64,000 bases of DNA from Solirubrobacteraceae bacterium (GCA_017882455.1 JADGPL010000002.1:1-64000), one strand, 5' to 3'; counted from the first letter of the stretch, positions 9,204 through 19,323 are shown. Program-made: numbers and translations. Notes: generated by a model from the sequence alone, not told the origin.

Positions 9204-9513
9204 GTGGCCACAGCGGTCGAGCCGGTCCGGCTCGTATTCCACGGCCGTGGACTCGACATCCGCCGGATACGCGGCGCGCCGACCCGGGCCGAAGCGACCC
9301 GCCGCGGCGCGCCCGCGAACGCCCGGCGCTCCGAGAGCGCCGCGCGGCGACAGGCTCGACGGCCAGGCGCCGCTGGACGCCCAGCAGCCGGGTGCCGAGC
9401 GCCGATATCCCCAGCAGCAGGACGACCACCAGCGGCCAGCCGACCGCACGAGCGACCTCGAAGAAGGCGAGAACCTCGATCGCGGCCACTCCGAGCAGGG
9501 CAGCTAGGAACAT
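9204..9513 (-). pseudogene. FxsA-like membrane protein N-terminal fragment, probably truncated
   Basis: MFLAALLGVAAIEVLAFFEVARAVGWPLVVVLLLGISALGTRLLGVQ resembles the FxsA N-term; expected second hydrophobic half absent in all three frames; end approximate. Confidence 0.4.
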
Positions 9514-9604
9514 CTCACCCTCAGCCTAGGAACCCCGCCCGATTCCACCCAAACTCCGGCTTACAGCCACACGGCCCCGGCCCCCGTGCGCATACGATCG
9601 CCCG

Positions 9605-9931
9605 ATGGAGCTCTCCGAGTACCAGCGCCTCTCGCGGCGCACCGCCGAGTACCCCCGCGAGGCGTGGCTGGCCTATCCCGCGCTTGGCCTCGCCGGTGAG
9701 GCCGGCGAGGTGGCAGAGCACGCCAAGAAGGCCATCCGCGACGACGGCGGCGAGATCACCGAGGAGCGCCGCGCGGCGATGTCCAAGGAGCTCGGCGACG
9801 TGCTCTGGTACGTCGCCCAGCTCGCCAGCGAGCTCGACCTCGAGCTAGAGGAGATCGCGCAGACGAACCTCGACAAGCTCCTCTCCCGCCAGCGCCGGGG
9901 CGTCCTCTCGGGCAGCGGCGACGAGCGCTGA
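9605..9931 (+). CDS. MazG-like nucleotide pyrophosphohydrolase
   Basis: 108 aa; GLAGEAGEVAEHAKKAIRDDG...KELGDVLWYVAQLASEL typical EExxE/ExxD pattern. Confidence 0.93.
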   Translation: MELSEYQRLSRRTAEYPREAWLAYPALGLAGEAGEVAEHAKKAIRDDGGEITEERRAAMSKELGDVLWYVAQLASELDLELEEIAQTNLDKLLSRQRRGVLSGSGDER

Positions 9932-9942
9932 GGCGCCCTTAT

Positions 9943-9966
9943 GGTGACTGGTCGCTACCAGTCACC
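9943..9966. terminator. perfect 10-bp-arm hairpin GGTGACTGGT-CGCT-ACCAGTCACC after mazG-like gene
   Basis: direct inverted repeat; no T-tract, so terminator function uncertain. Confidence 0.5.
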
Positions 9967-10180
9967 TCAACCGCATCACTCCTAGATTGCAGCTGCGGAA
10001 TACGAGAACGACGCAATTTGCGGTCAGCCACCAAAGTGATCTCCGTGCGTGGTTTGACTTTGCGGCCCTCGTAGTCGATGAGACCGTCGTCGCGCATAGC
10101 TCGCCAGATGTAGGACTGTTTTTCTCTGTGCATGGGGCGAAGAGTCGTCTCGACTCGCTGCGAAGCACAAGGGGTCAGAC

Positions 10181-10198
10181 CAGCGCTTTCGAGCGCTG
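10181..10198. terminator. hairpin CAGCGCT-TTCG-AGCGCTG downstream of hflX
   Basis: perfect 7-bp stem; UUCG loop on + strand. Confidence 0.45.
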
Positions 10199-10217
10199 AG
10201 CCGGCTGCAGCGCCCGC

Positions 10218-11531
10218 TCAGGAGGCGACCGCGAAGCGCGCGAAGCGCTCCGCCAGGCGGATCGGGACGAGCGCGCGCACGCGCACGCCCTCCGCGGTGT
10301 CCTCGCGGGTGACCTGGCCCGCCAGCTCGTGCAGCTCCGCCAGACTGCCGCCGTCCGCGTAGGGCACGAGCAGCTCCACACGACGCAGCGTGTGACGCAG
10401 CTCGCGCTCGATCCGCCTGCCCAGCTCCTCGAGGCCCTCTCCGCTCTCCCCGCTCACCAGCACCGCCTCCGGGTGGTGCAGGCGCAGCTCGTCGCGAGCC
10501 TCATCGTCGAGCAGGTCCACCTTGTTGAGCACCAGCAGGCGCGGGCGATCCCCCGCGCCGATCTCCTCGAGTGTCTGCTCCACCGAATGTTTCATCAGCT
10601 CCAGCTGGGCGTCAGGCGCTGAGGCGTCGAGCACGTGCGCGAGCAGCTCCGCCCGGCGCGTCTCCTCGAGCGTCGCCCCGAAGGCGTCCACCAGCTGGTG
10701 GGGGAGCTTTGAGATGAAACCCACCGTGTCCGTCAGCAGGTGGGGGCGCCCGTCCAGGCGCAGCGTGCGTGTGGTCGGGTCCAGGGTGTGAAAGAGGCGG
10801 TCCCGCACGCCCACCTCCGAGCCCGTGAGCGCGTTCAGGATCGTCGACTTGCCCGCGTTGGTGTAGCCCACCAGGGCGATCGTCGGCAGCGCAGCACGCT
10901 CGCGCTCCGCGCGCTGCACAGCCCGCGTGCCCTTCACATGCTCCAGCCGGCGGCGCAGCGCCGCGATCCTGTCGCGCGCCAGGCGGCGATCCGTCTCGAT
11001 CTGCGTCTCCCCCGGGCCCCTCGTGCCGATGCCCCCGCCGAGGCGCTCGAGGTGGCTCCACAGGCCACGCATGCGCGCCAGGTTGTACTCCAGCTGCGCC
11101 AGCTCCACCTGGAGCTTTCCCTCCGCGCTGCCCGCGTGGGAGGCGAAGATGTCGAGGATCACCGTCGTGCGGTCCACCACAGGCAGGCCCAGCGCCTCCT
11201 CCAGGTTTCGCTCCTGGCGGGCGCTCAGCTCATCGTCGCAGGCGATCAGGTTCGCGTCGCACGCCTTCGCGGCCGCCTTCGCCTCGGCCACCTTGCCCGG
11301 GCCGAGGTACGTGTTGGGGTGGGGCGCCTCGCGGTGCTGGATCATCTCCCCCGCCACCGCCACGCCCGCCGTGCGCAGCAGCTCGCCGAGCTCTGAGAGG
11401 TCATCCCCCTCTCCCAGCGCCGCTATGCAGAAGGCGCGCTGCGCCGCTCGGGCGGTCGACTCCGTCCCGTTGCGGGTCCCATGAAGCTGGTGAAAGGTGC
11501 GCTCCGCGCGCCCGTTGCGGCGTGAATCCAT
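10218..11531 (-). CDS. hflX: GTPase HflX
   Basis: 437 aa; LVGYTNAGKSTILNALTG, DTVGFISKLPHQLVDAF, HxNxYLGPGK region. Confidence 0.97.
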   Translation of the reverse strand: MDSRRNGRAERTFHQLHGTRNGTESTARAAQRAFCIAALGEGDDLSELGELLRTAGVAVAGEMIQHREAPHPNTYLGPGKVAEAKAAAKACDANLIACDDELSARQERNLEEALGLPVVDRTTVILDIFASHAGSAEGKLQVELAQLEYNLARMRGLWSHLERLGGGIGTRGPGETQIETDRRLARDRIAALRRRLEHVKGTRAVQRAERERAALPTIALVGYTNAGKSTILNALTGSEVGVRDRLFHTLDPTTRTLRLDGRPHLLTDTVGFISKLPHQLVDAFGATLEETRRAELLAHVLDASAPDAQLELMKHSVEQTLEEIGAGDRPRLLVLNKVDLLDDEARDELRLHHPEAVLVSGESGEGLEELGRRIERELRHTLRRVELLVPYADGGSLAELHELAGQVTREDTAEGVRVRALVPIRLAERFARFAVAS

Positions 11532-11628
11532 CCACCCATCAGTCTAGGAGGTCTCGCAGCACCAACATGTGAAGTGACCGGTGCCGCTGCGGCTGTAGGG
11601 GCACGGCGCGATCTTGTCTCCCCAAATG

Positions 11629-12795
11629 TCAACCCGCGAGCGTGCCCAGCCGTGTCATGGCCTCCAGCAGGCGATCGTCTGGAGTCGTCAGCGAGATCCG
11701 AAACCAGCCCTCGCCCGCGGGACCGTAGACGGCGCCCGGGGTGAGCACCACGCCCGTGCGCTCGATCACGTGCTCGCAGTACTCCTCCGAGCTGCCGAAG
11801 CCCTCAGGCACGGGCGCCCACACGTAGATCGTGCTCCGCGGCGGCGTCACGTCCACGCCGATCGAGCGCAGCCCCTCGCACACCAGATCGCGCCGGCGCA
11901 GGTACAGCTCGTTCATCGAGGCCACCTCCGCGTCCGCCTCCGGCGAGAGCGCCGCGATCCCAGCCAGCTGCACCGCCTCGAACAGCCCCGAGTCGATGTT
12001 TGTCTTCAACCGCCAGTACGTCTGCACCGCCTCCGCGTTTCCCACCACCACCGCGCAGCGCCAGCCCGTCATGTTGTAGCCCTTCGACAGCGAGAACACC
12101 TCGATCCCCACCTCCTTGGCGCCCGGCGTCGCCAGGAACGAAGGCGCCCGGTAGCCGTCGAAGGTGATCTCCGAATAGGCGTTGTCGTGCACCACCAGGA
12201 TCTCGTGCTCGCGCGCGAACTCCACCACGCGCTCGAAGAAGCCCTCCGGCACCACCGCTCCCGTCGGGTTGTTGGGGTAGTTGAGGTACATCAGCTTCGT
12301 GCGGCCGAGGACCTCCTCGTCGATCGCCTCCAGGTCCGGGGTGAAGCCGCGCTCGGGCTCAAGCGCCATCAGCACCGGCTCCCCGCCCGCCAGCCACGGC
12401 CCGCCCGTGTACACCGGGTAGCCCGGGTCCGCCGCCAGCGCGTAGTCCCCCGGGTCCAGGAAGGCCAGGTTGAGGTTGAAGATCGCCTCCTTGGCCCCGA
12501 TCGCCGGGATGACCTCCCGCTCCTTGTCCAGGTCCACGTCGAAGCGGCGCTCGTAGAAGTCGCTGACCGCTTCCCGGAAGTCCTCGCGGCCGCGGTTCGA
12601 GGGGTAGCGGTGGGTCTCCGGCTCGCTCACCGCCTCCTGCATCGCCTCCACCACCAGCGCCGGCGTCGGGCGGTCCGGGTCGCCGATCCCGAGGCTGATC
12701 ACGTCCACTCCCGCTGCCCGCTTCTCCTCGATCGTCCGCTCCAGGCGGGCGAACGCGTACGGCGGGATGCGCTCCAGGCGCTTACTCGGTCTCAT
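11629..12795 (-). CDS. dapL: class I/II aminotransferase, probable LL-diaminopimelate aminotransferase
   Basis: 388 aa; ISLGIGDPDRPTP, YLNYPNNPTGAV, SLSKGYNMTGWR PLP-Lys motif; adjacent to dapF. Confidence 0.75.
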   Translation of the reverse strand: MRPSKRLERIPPYAFARLERTIEEKRAAGVDVISLGIGDPDRPTPALVVEAMQEAVSEPETHRYPSNRGREDFREAVSDFYERRFDVDLDKEREVIPAIGAKEAIFNLNLAFLDPGDYALAADPGYPVYTGGPWLAGGEPVLMALEPERGFTPDLEAIDEEVLGRTKLMYLNYPNNPTGAVVPEGFFERVVEFAREHEILVVHDNAYSEITFDGYRAPSFLATPGAKEVGIEVFSLSKGYNMTGWRCAVVVGNAEAVQTYWRLKTNIDSGLFEAVQLAGIAALSPEADAEVASMNELYLRRRDLVCEGLRSIGVDVTPPRSTIYVWAPVPEGFGSSEEYCEHVIERTGVVLTPGAVYGPAGEGWFRISLTTPDDRLLEAMTRLGTLAG

Positions 12796-13684
12796 GCAGC
12801 TCCTTTTCGAAGTCCTCGCTGATGTGGCCCTCGAACACGGGCCGCGCCCAGCCTGTCAGGTTCACGCGCAGATCCTCCCCCACCTCCACCTCCAGCTCAC
12901 CTCCGTCCAGCTCCACCTTCACGTGCGCCCCCGCAACCCGGTGCAGGCCGCGCGTCACCACGTAGGCCACCGCCGCCCCCGTCGCGCCCGTGCCCGAGGA
13001 GAGCGTCTCCCCCACCCCGCGCTCGAAGATGCGCGCGCGGATGCTCGCCGGCGAGTGCGCCGAAGCCTCCTCGCCCGCCTCCAGCTCCGTGTACCAGGAG
13101 ACGTTCGTGCGGTTGGGGAACTGCCCGTCGCCTTCGATATGCGGACCGATCGCCGGCAGGTCCAGTTCCATCAGCTCTCTCAGCGAGCCCACCTCGATCG
13201 CGCACTGAGGATTGCCGATCGACACATGGCGAAACGGCCACAGGTGATGCTCGGTCGCAACCGAGCCCAGGCCGTCCTTGAGGCCATCCGGGAAGTCGCT
13301 CGATGTGAGGCTCGCGCGGCCCATGTCCACCCTGCACGTATCCGGCCCCGTGATCGTGGGCCTGATCTCGCCGGCGGCCGTGTTGATCGCGAAGCTGTCC
13401 TGCTCCGTCCAGCCGCGGCGGCGCAGGTACAGGATCGCCTCGCGCGCACCGTTGCCCGACAGCTCCGCCTCCGAGCCATCCGGGTTGAAGATGCGCAGGT
13501 CCGCCACGTGCGCCGGGTCGGCCGGCTGGGAGAGCAGCAGCACACCGTCCGCGAACAGCCCGAAGTGGCCCTCGCACAGCCTGCGAATGCGCGCCCGGGT
13601 CAACTCGAACGGGAGCTCGTCGCGCTCCACGATCAGGTAGTCGTTGCCCAGCGCCTGCCACTTCTCGAATCTCAGCGTTCCCAT
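12782..13684 (-). CDS. dapF: diaminopimelate epimerase
   Basis: MGTLRFEKWQALGNDYLIV..; IFNPDGSEAELSGNGAR and ETLSSGTGATGAA motifs (canonical Cys positions look non-standard). Confidence 0.9.
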   Translation of the reverse strand: MGTLRFEKWQALGNDYLIVERDELPFELTRARIRRLCEGHFGLFADGVLLLSQPADPAHVADLRIFNPDGSEAELSGNGAREAILYLRRRGWTEQDSFAINTAAGEIRPTITGPDTCRVDMGRASLTSSDFPDGLKDGLGSVATEHHLWPFRHVSIGNPQCAIEVGSLRELMELDLPAIGPHIEGDGQFPNRTNVSWYTELEAGEEASAHSPASIRARIFERGVGETLSSGTGATGAAVAYVVTRGLHRVAGAHVKVELDGGELEVEVGEDLRVNLTGWARPVFEGHISEDFEKELHETE

Positions 13685-14580
13685 CAGGCGCCGGAGTCTA
13701 GGATCTCGCGCGCCACGAGCGCCGGGTCGCGTCCCGTCACCTCGATGACCCGCACGCCCGCGAGCTTCCGCATCCACGTCAGCTGGCGCTTGGCATAGTT
13801 GCGCGTGCGCTGCTTCATCCGCTCGCGCTCGTCCGCCAAGAGCTCCTCGAACCCGAGCGCCTTGCGCGCCGTCAACGAGGCGCCCGCCGCATGCGCACGG
13901 CGAACCTCCTCGACGGCGCCCGCCGCGATCATCGCCTCCACGCGCGCGTCGATCGCCGCGTAGAGCGCCTCCCGCTCCATCGTCAGGCCGGCCAGCAGCG
14001 TCGGATGACGCAGCTCCCCACTCCACAGCTGCGAGGGGCCCTCCGGCGCCTCCAGCTCGCCCAGGTCCAGGAGCTCGAGCGCACGCACGACCCGCCGGCG
14101 GTCGTTCGGGTCGATCTCCGCCGCGGCCCACCCCGCCCGCTCGGCCAGGAGGGCGTGCAGCGCCGGCGCCCCCTCACGTTCCAGCGCCCCCAGCCAGCGC
14201 GCCCGCACGCCCTCCGGTGGCGGCGGTCGCAGGTCGAGCTCGCACAGCGCCGCACGCAGATACAGCCCCGTTCCACCCACCACGATCGGCCGCCGGCCCT
14301 GCGCCAGCAGCGCATCGATCTCCGCGTGGGCCAGCTGCGAGTACTCGCCCACGCTGAACCTGGCGTCCACCGGCACGAACGACACCAGGCGATGCTCCAG
14401 CAGCGATCGCTCCGCCGGCGAGGCCACGCCCGTCAGCGTCTCCAGGCCCTCGTACACCTGCAGCGCGTCCGCCGACACCGCAACCGGGTCCTCCCCCCGC
14501 TCGCGCAGTTGCCCGGCGAGGGCCACCGCCACGGCGGTCTTGCCAACGCCCGTCGGGCCGAACAGCGCGATGATCCGCAT
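13684..14580 (-). CDS. miaA: tRNA dimethylallyltransferase
   Basis: MRIIALFGPTGVGKTAVAVALA, VSADALQVYEGL, VVGGTGLYLRA. Confidence 0.95.
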   Translation of the reverse strand: MRIIALFGPTGVGKTAVAVALAGQLRERGEDPVAVSADALQVYEGLETLTGVASPAERSLLEHRLVSFVPVDARFSVGEYSQLAHAEIDALLAQGRRPIVVGGTGLYLRAALCELDLRPPPPEGVRARWLGALEREGAPALHALLAERAGWAAAEIDPNDRRRVVRALELLDLGELEAPEGPSQLWSGELRHPTLLAGLTMEREALYAAIDARVEAMIAAGAVEEVRRAHAAGASLTARKALGFEELLADERERMKQRTRNYAKRQLTWMRKLAGVRVIEVTGRDPALVAREILDSGA

Positions 14581-14599
14581 GCGGGTAGGGTCACAGCTC

Positions 14600-15391
14600 G
14601 TGCAGATCTCCGGCTCCACCGTGCTGCTCACGGGCGCCACCGGCGGCATCGGGCACGCCATCGCCCGAGCTCTGCGGGCACGCGGCGCCACGCTGATCCT
14701 CACCGGCCGGCGCAGCGAGGTGCTCGAGCCGCTCGCCGCCGAGCTCGGCGCGCGCGCCCTCTCCGTGGACCTCGCCAGCGCCGAGGAGCTCGACCGTCTC
14801 GTCGCCGAGGCCGGCACAGTGGACATCCTCGTGGCCAACGCCGCCCTGCCCGCCACCGGCACGCTCGACACGTTCTCCATGGAGGAGATCGATCGCGCCA
14901 TCGCCGTCAACCTGCGCGCCCCCATCGCCCTCGCCCACGCTCTCTCGCCTTCCATGATCGCGCGCCGCAGCGGCCACCTCTGCTTCATGTCCTCGCTCAA
15001 CGGCAAGGCCGCAACGCCACAGACCTCCATCTACAACGCAACCAAGTTCGGCCTCAGGGGTTTCGCCACAGCCCTGCGCGCCGACATGCGCCCCCATGGC
15101 GTCGAGGTCTCCGCGATCTTCCCAGGCTTCGTCAGCGACGCCGGCATGTTCGCCGACGCCGGCGTCAAGCTGCCTCCAGGCGTCGGCACGCGCTCGCCCG
15201 AGGACGTCGCCCGCGCGACCATCAGCGCGATCGAGCACAACCGTGGCGAGGTCGACGTGGCGCCGCTGGCCCTGCGCCTCGGCTCAGCCTTCGCTGGGCT
15301 CGCCCCCGAGCTGTCCGCCACCGTCACCCGCAAGCTCGGCGGGGACAAGATCGCCGGCGAGCTGGCCATCGCCAACAACAGCAAGCGCTGA
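14600..15391 (+). CDS. SDR family NAD(P)-dependent oxidoreductase
   Basis: TGATGGIGHAIA, NAALPATG, YNATKFGLRG motifs; GTG start. Confidence 0.92.
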   Translation: MQISGSTVLLTGATGGIGHAIARALRARGATLILTGRRSEVLEPLAAELGARALSVDLASAEELDRLVAEAGTVDILVANAALPATGTLDTFSMEEIDRAIAVNLRAPIALAHALSPSMIARRSGHLCFMSSLNGKAATPQTSIYNATKFGLRGFATALRADMRPHGVEVSAIFPGFVSDAGMFADAGVKLPPGVGTRSPEDVARATISAIEHNRGEVDVAPLALRLGSAFAGLAPELSATVTRKLGGDKIAGELAIANNSKR

Positions 15392-15543
15392 GCCAGGGCG
15401 ACCCCCGCCCACGCGGCGCGAAGCAGCGCCGCGCGGCGCGGCGCGAGCGGAGTGACCACCGCCCACTCCCGCAAACAGCGGAGAAACCCTGTGTTGCCCT
15501 GCGGTCAACGTCCGTCCAGCTCCCAGCCGGCGTGTAATCGAAG

Positions 15544-16659
15544 GTGCCCCGACGGCCGAGCGAATGGGTACTCATGCGCGCAGATCGTCCTGTCCCCGCC
15601 GAGCACACGCCGTCCAAGGCTTCCTGGCTCTGCCGCGACGAGTTCGACCGTGAACGCATGCTCGACATGGAGGAGCGCGTGCGGCCGTATCGGCAGGGCA
15701 CGCTGCTGATCCTCGCGATCGCACTCGTCGGCCTTGCACCCTCGCTCGGATGGTGGCCGCTGCTGTTCCTGATCCCCGCCGGCCTCTTCTTCGGCCTCGC
15801 CGACGGGCTGATGCCCAAAGTCGCCCGACCCGAGAACGTCATGTTCGCAGCCTGGGTCGGCAGTGAGCTGACGATCGCAGGCGCGGTGTCGCTCGAGGGC
15901 GGACCGCGCGTGGTGGCGCTGTCGTGGCTCGCCATCCCCGTGATGACGCTCAGCTCGCGCTTTGGGGTGCGCGGCGTCGTGGCCGGCGTGGCGATCGCCT
16001 GCGCGCTGATGCTCGCCGTCGCCTTCGGCTTCGACGCAAGCGCCGTGGTGTCGAGCCCCGAGCTCGTCGTGGCGCCATTGGCGGTGGTCCTGTCCGTGGC
16101 CCTTCTCTCGACGCCGCTGATGCGCTCAGACATCCAGCACCGCAGCGACGCCGTGATCGATCCGCTCACGGGGATGCTCAACCGCAAGGCGCTCAGCGCT
16201 CGCGTTCATGAGCTCGGCCAGCAGTCCGAGATCACAGGCGAGCCCGTCGGCGTGATCGTGGCCGATCTCGACCACTTCAAGAACGTCAACGACACGCGCG
16301 GGCACACCGTCGGCGACGTCGTGCTCAGAGAGGTCGCCTATCTGCTGCGCAAGCACCTGCGCGCCTTCGACCTCGCCTACCGCCTCGGCGGCGAGGAGTT
16401 CCTGATCCTGGTCCCCGGCTCCGATCTGGAGAGCACCGCCGATCTCGCACACCGGCTGCGCGAGGGGGTCTGCGCAGAGGAGCTGACCGGGGGTGTCCGC
16501 GTCACGATGAGCATCGGCGTGGCCGCCTCAGCTCACCACGAGCGCTTCCACTACACCGAGGTCTTCGCCGAGGCCGACGCAGCCCTCTACCGCGCAAAGC
16601 GGGCGGGACGCAACCGCGTCTGCCTGGCCGGCGGCGGCGAACTCCCGGCCGCCGCCTGA
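15544..16659 (+). CDS. membrane-anchored GGDEF diguanylate cyclase
   Basis: multiple TM segments then DPLTGMLNRKAL...RLGGEEFLIL (GGEEF active site). Confidence 0.93.
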   Translation: MPRRPSEWVLMRADRPVPAEHTPSKASWLCRDEFDRERMLDMEERVRPYRQGTLLILAIALVGLAPSLGWWPLLFLIPAGLFFGLADGLMPKVARPENVMFAAWVGSELTIAGAVSLEGGPRVVALSWLAIPVMTLSSRFGVRGVVAGVAIACALMLAVAFGFDASAVVSSPELVVAPLAVVLSVALLSTPLMRSDIQHRSDAVIDPLTGMLNRKALSARVHELGQQSEITGEPVGVIVADLDHFKNVNDTRGHTVGDVVLREVAYLLRKHLRAFDLAYRLGGEEFLILVPGSDLESTADLAHRLREGVCAEELTGGVRVTMSIGVAASAHHERFHYTEVFAEADAALYRAKRAGRNRVCLAGGGELPAAA

Positions 16660-16678
16660 GGCTGGGCCGGAGGCCTCA
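16657..16678. terminator. TGAGGC...GCCTCA hairpin between convergent genes
   Basis: 6-bp perfect stem spanning the GGDEF stop and the adh end. Confidence 0.4.
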
Positions 16679-17779
16679 CAGCTCGATCACGCTGCGGATC
16701 CCGTCCTGGGCCTCCATCAGCTCGAAGCCGCGGTTGACCTCATCGAGAGAGATGCGATGCGAGATGAATGGATCGACGTCGATCTGGCCCTCCAGGTAGC
16801 GGCTCACCAGCGCCGGCACGTCCTCGCGGCCCTTCAGCCCACCGAAGGAGGAGCCGCATACGCGCCTGCCGGTGATCAGCAGGCGCGGAATCACCTCGAG
16901 CATCTCTCCGCGTCCCGCCACCCCGCAGACCGTGCACAGGCCCCAGCCCATGCGCGCCGCCTCCACCGCCTGGCGCATCACAGCCACGTTGCCGGTCGCC
17001 TCGAAGGTGTAGTCAGCGCCGAAGCCATCCGTCATCTCGAGGATCCGCTGCACCGCGTCCTCGCCGCCGATCATCGTCTCGGTGGCGCCCTGGCCGCGCG
17101 CCAGCTCCAGGCGCTCGCCCGACATGTCCACGCACACGATTCGCTCGGCGCCCCGCAGGCGCGCCCCCGCCACCGCGCCGAGGCCGACCATGCCCGCGCC
17201 GAACACCACGCACGTCGAGCCCTCGCGCACCGCCGCCGTCTTCATCGCCGCCCCCAGGCCCGTCGAGAGGCCGCACGCGAACAGGCACGCGCGATCCAGC
17301 GGTGCCTCACGGTCGATCCTTGCCAGCGCGATCTCAGGCATGACCGTGTACTCGGCGAACGTGGAGGTCCCCATGAAGTGGCGCACCGGCTCCCCGCCCC
17401 GCGACAGGCGCGTGGTCCCATCCGGCAGGTAGCCCAGGTTCTGCTGCTCGCGGATCGCCAGGCACAGGTTGGTCAGCGGGCTCACGCAGTGAACGCACTC
17501 CCCGCATTGGGGCGAGAACAGCGTCACTACGTGATCGCCCTCGCCGACCAGCCTCACGCCTTCCCCACAGCGCTCCACCACGCCCGCGCCCTCGTGCCCG
17601 AGCACCGTCGGCGCATAGCCCGAGGGGTCCACCCCTGAAGCCGTGTACATGTCGGTGTGGCACACGCCGCAGGCCACCAGCCGAACGAGCACCTCCCCCG
17701 GCCCGGGATCCGCCAGCTCCACCTCCTGCACCACCAGCGGCCTGGCGAACTCCTCCAGCACCGCCGCGCGCATCCGCAT
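16676..17779 (-). CDS. zinc-dependent alcohol dehydrogenase (class III-like)
   Basis: 367 aa; GHEGAGVVE, CGECVHCVSPLTNLC structural Zn site, VFGAGMVGLGAV Rossmann motif. Confidence 0.9.
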   Translation of the reverse strand: MRMRAAVLEEFARPLVVQEVELADPGPGEVLVRLVACGVCHTDMYTASGVDPSGYAPTVLGHEGAGVVERCGEGVRLVGEGDHVVTLFSPQCGECVHCVSPLTNLCLAIREQQNLGYLPDGTTRLSRGGEPVRHFMGTSTFAEYTVMPEIALARIDREAPLDRACLFACGLSTGLGAAMKTAAVREGSTCVVFGAGMVGLGAVAGARLRGAERIVCVDMSGERLELARGQGATETMIGGEDAVQRILEMTDGFGADYTFEATGNVAVMRQAVEAARMGWGLCTVCGVAGRGEMLEVIPRLLITGRRVCGSSFGGLKGREDVPALVSRYLEGQIDVDPFISHRISLDEVNRGFELMEAQDGIRSVIEL

Positions 17780-17783
17780 CGGC

Positions 17784-19103
17784 TCAGCTCACCGCCCTGG
17801 CCAGCAACCGCTCCTCACCCAGAAGCGTCTGGCTGGTCGCCTTCATGATCTCCACGTCTGCCATCTCGCCCGGCTGGGCCAGCCCGGCGAAGTTCACGAC
17901 CTTGTTGTGGCGCGTGCGCCCACGCTGGCGCTCTGGGTCCGTACGCGAGGCCCCTTCCACGAGCACCTCCACCGTGCGGCCCACGAAGCGCTGCGCCCGC
18001 TCGCGCGCCCCGCGCTGGACCAGCTCCACCAAGCGCTCCATCCGCTCGACCTTGACCGGGTGCGGAACCACGCCCTCGGTTATCTCAGCCGCCTCGGTGC
18101 CCCGCCGCGGCGAGAAGATGAACGTGAACGCGCTGTCATAGCCCACCTCCGCCACCACCTCCAGCGTCTCCGCGAAGTCCGCCTCGGTCTCCCCCGGGAA
18201 GCCCACGATGATGTCTGTGCTCAGCGCCGCATCGGGCACGTGCTCGCGGATCAGCGCCACGCGGTCCATGTAGCGGGCGCGGTCATACGTGCGGCGCATC
18301 GCCTTCAGGATCCTGCTGGAGCCCGACTGCAGCGGCAGGTGGATGTGCTCGCACACACTCTCCAGCTCCGCATGCGCGCGGATCACGTCCTCGCGCATGT
18401 CCTTCGGGTGCGGGCTCGTGTAGCGGATGCGATCGATCCCCTCGATCCCATCCAGGAGCCTCAGGAGCTCAGCAAAGCTCGCGCGCTCGCGCAGGTCGCG
18501 ACCGTAGGAGTTCACGTTCTGCCCCAGCAGCGTCACCTCGCGCACGCCCTCCGCGGCCATCGTCTCCACCTCCCCCACGAGCTCCTGCAGCCGACGGCTC
18601 ACCTCCCGCCCGCGCGTGGAGGGCACGATGCAGTAGGAGCACGCGCAGTTGCAGCCCACGCTGATCTGCAGCCAGCCCTGAAACGGGCGCTCGCGCCGCG
18701 CAGGGAGATGCCCGGTGAAGCCCTCGAACTCGAAGTAGCCCTGCGCCGTCAGCGAGTCGCTCGTCAGGAACTCCGCCAGCTTGTGGACCTGGCCCGGCCC
18801 AAACGCCACGTCCACGAAGGGGAAGCGCTCGAAGACCTCGTCCTTGAGCGACTGCGCCCAGCACCCACCCACGCCGATCACGCGCTCCGGGTTCTCGCCC
18901 TTCAGTCTTTTGGCCTCTCCCAGGTGGGCGATGAAGCGACTGTCCGCCGTCTCGCGGATCGAGCACGTGTTGAAGAGGATCAGGTCCGCCTCGCTGCGCT
19001 CCGCAGCCTCGCCGTAGCCGAGGGACTCGAGCATCCCCTTCATCCGCTCCGAGTCGTGCTCGTTCATCTGACAGCCGAACGTCGTCAGGTGGTAGCGCTT
19101 CAT
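17784..19103 (-). CDS. miaB: tRNA-2-methylthio-N6-dimethylallyladenosine synthase
   Basis: MKRYHLTTFGCQMNEHDSERM, NCACSYCIVPSTRGRE radical SAM CxxxCxxC. Confidence 0.96.
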   Translation of the reverse strand: MKRYHLTTFGCQMNEHDSERMKGMLESLGYGEAAERSEADLILFNTCSIRETADSRFIAHLGEAKRLKGENPERVIGVGGCWAQSLKDEVFERFPFVDVAFGPGQVHKLAEFLTSDSLTAQGYFEFEGFTGHLPARRERPFQGWLQISVGCNCACSYCIVPSTRGREVSRRLQELVGEVETMAAEGVREVTLLGQNVNSYGRDLRERASFAELLRLLDGIEGIDRIRYTSPHPKDMREDVIRAHAELESVCEHIHLPLQSGSSRILKAMRRTYDRARYMDRVALIREHVPDAALSTDIIVGFPGETEADFAETLEVVAEVGYDSAFTFIFSPRRGTEAAEITEGVVPHPVKVERMERLVELVQRGARERAQRFVGRTVEVLVEGASRTDPERQRGRTRHNKVVNFAGLAQPGEMADVEIMKATSQTLLGEERLLARAVS

Positions 19104-19323
19104 CGGCACAGGGTATCCGGCAGGTTGCAACGACCGAGGAGCAGGGCATCCGTGCCCTGTCCACGATCCGCCAAGCGGCGGCGCTGAACGCCCTCTCCCC
19201 AGTTCGGTCAGCGCCTCATGCCGCGTGGCTAGCGGCCAGTCATCCCCTCACATGATGACCGTCGCAGTTTTTAGGCTGGTCCGCCTCTTTATTCCATCCT
19301 CGAGGATCGGCTCCTTAGGGGAT

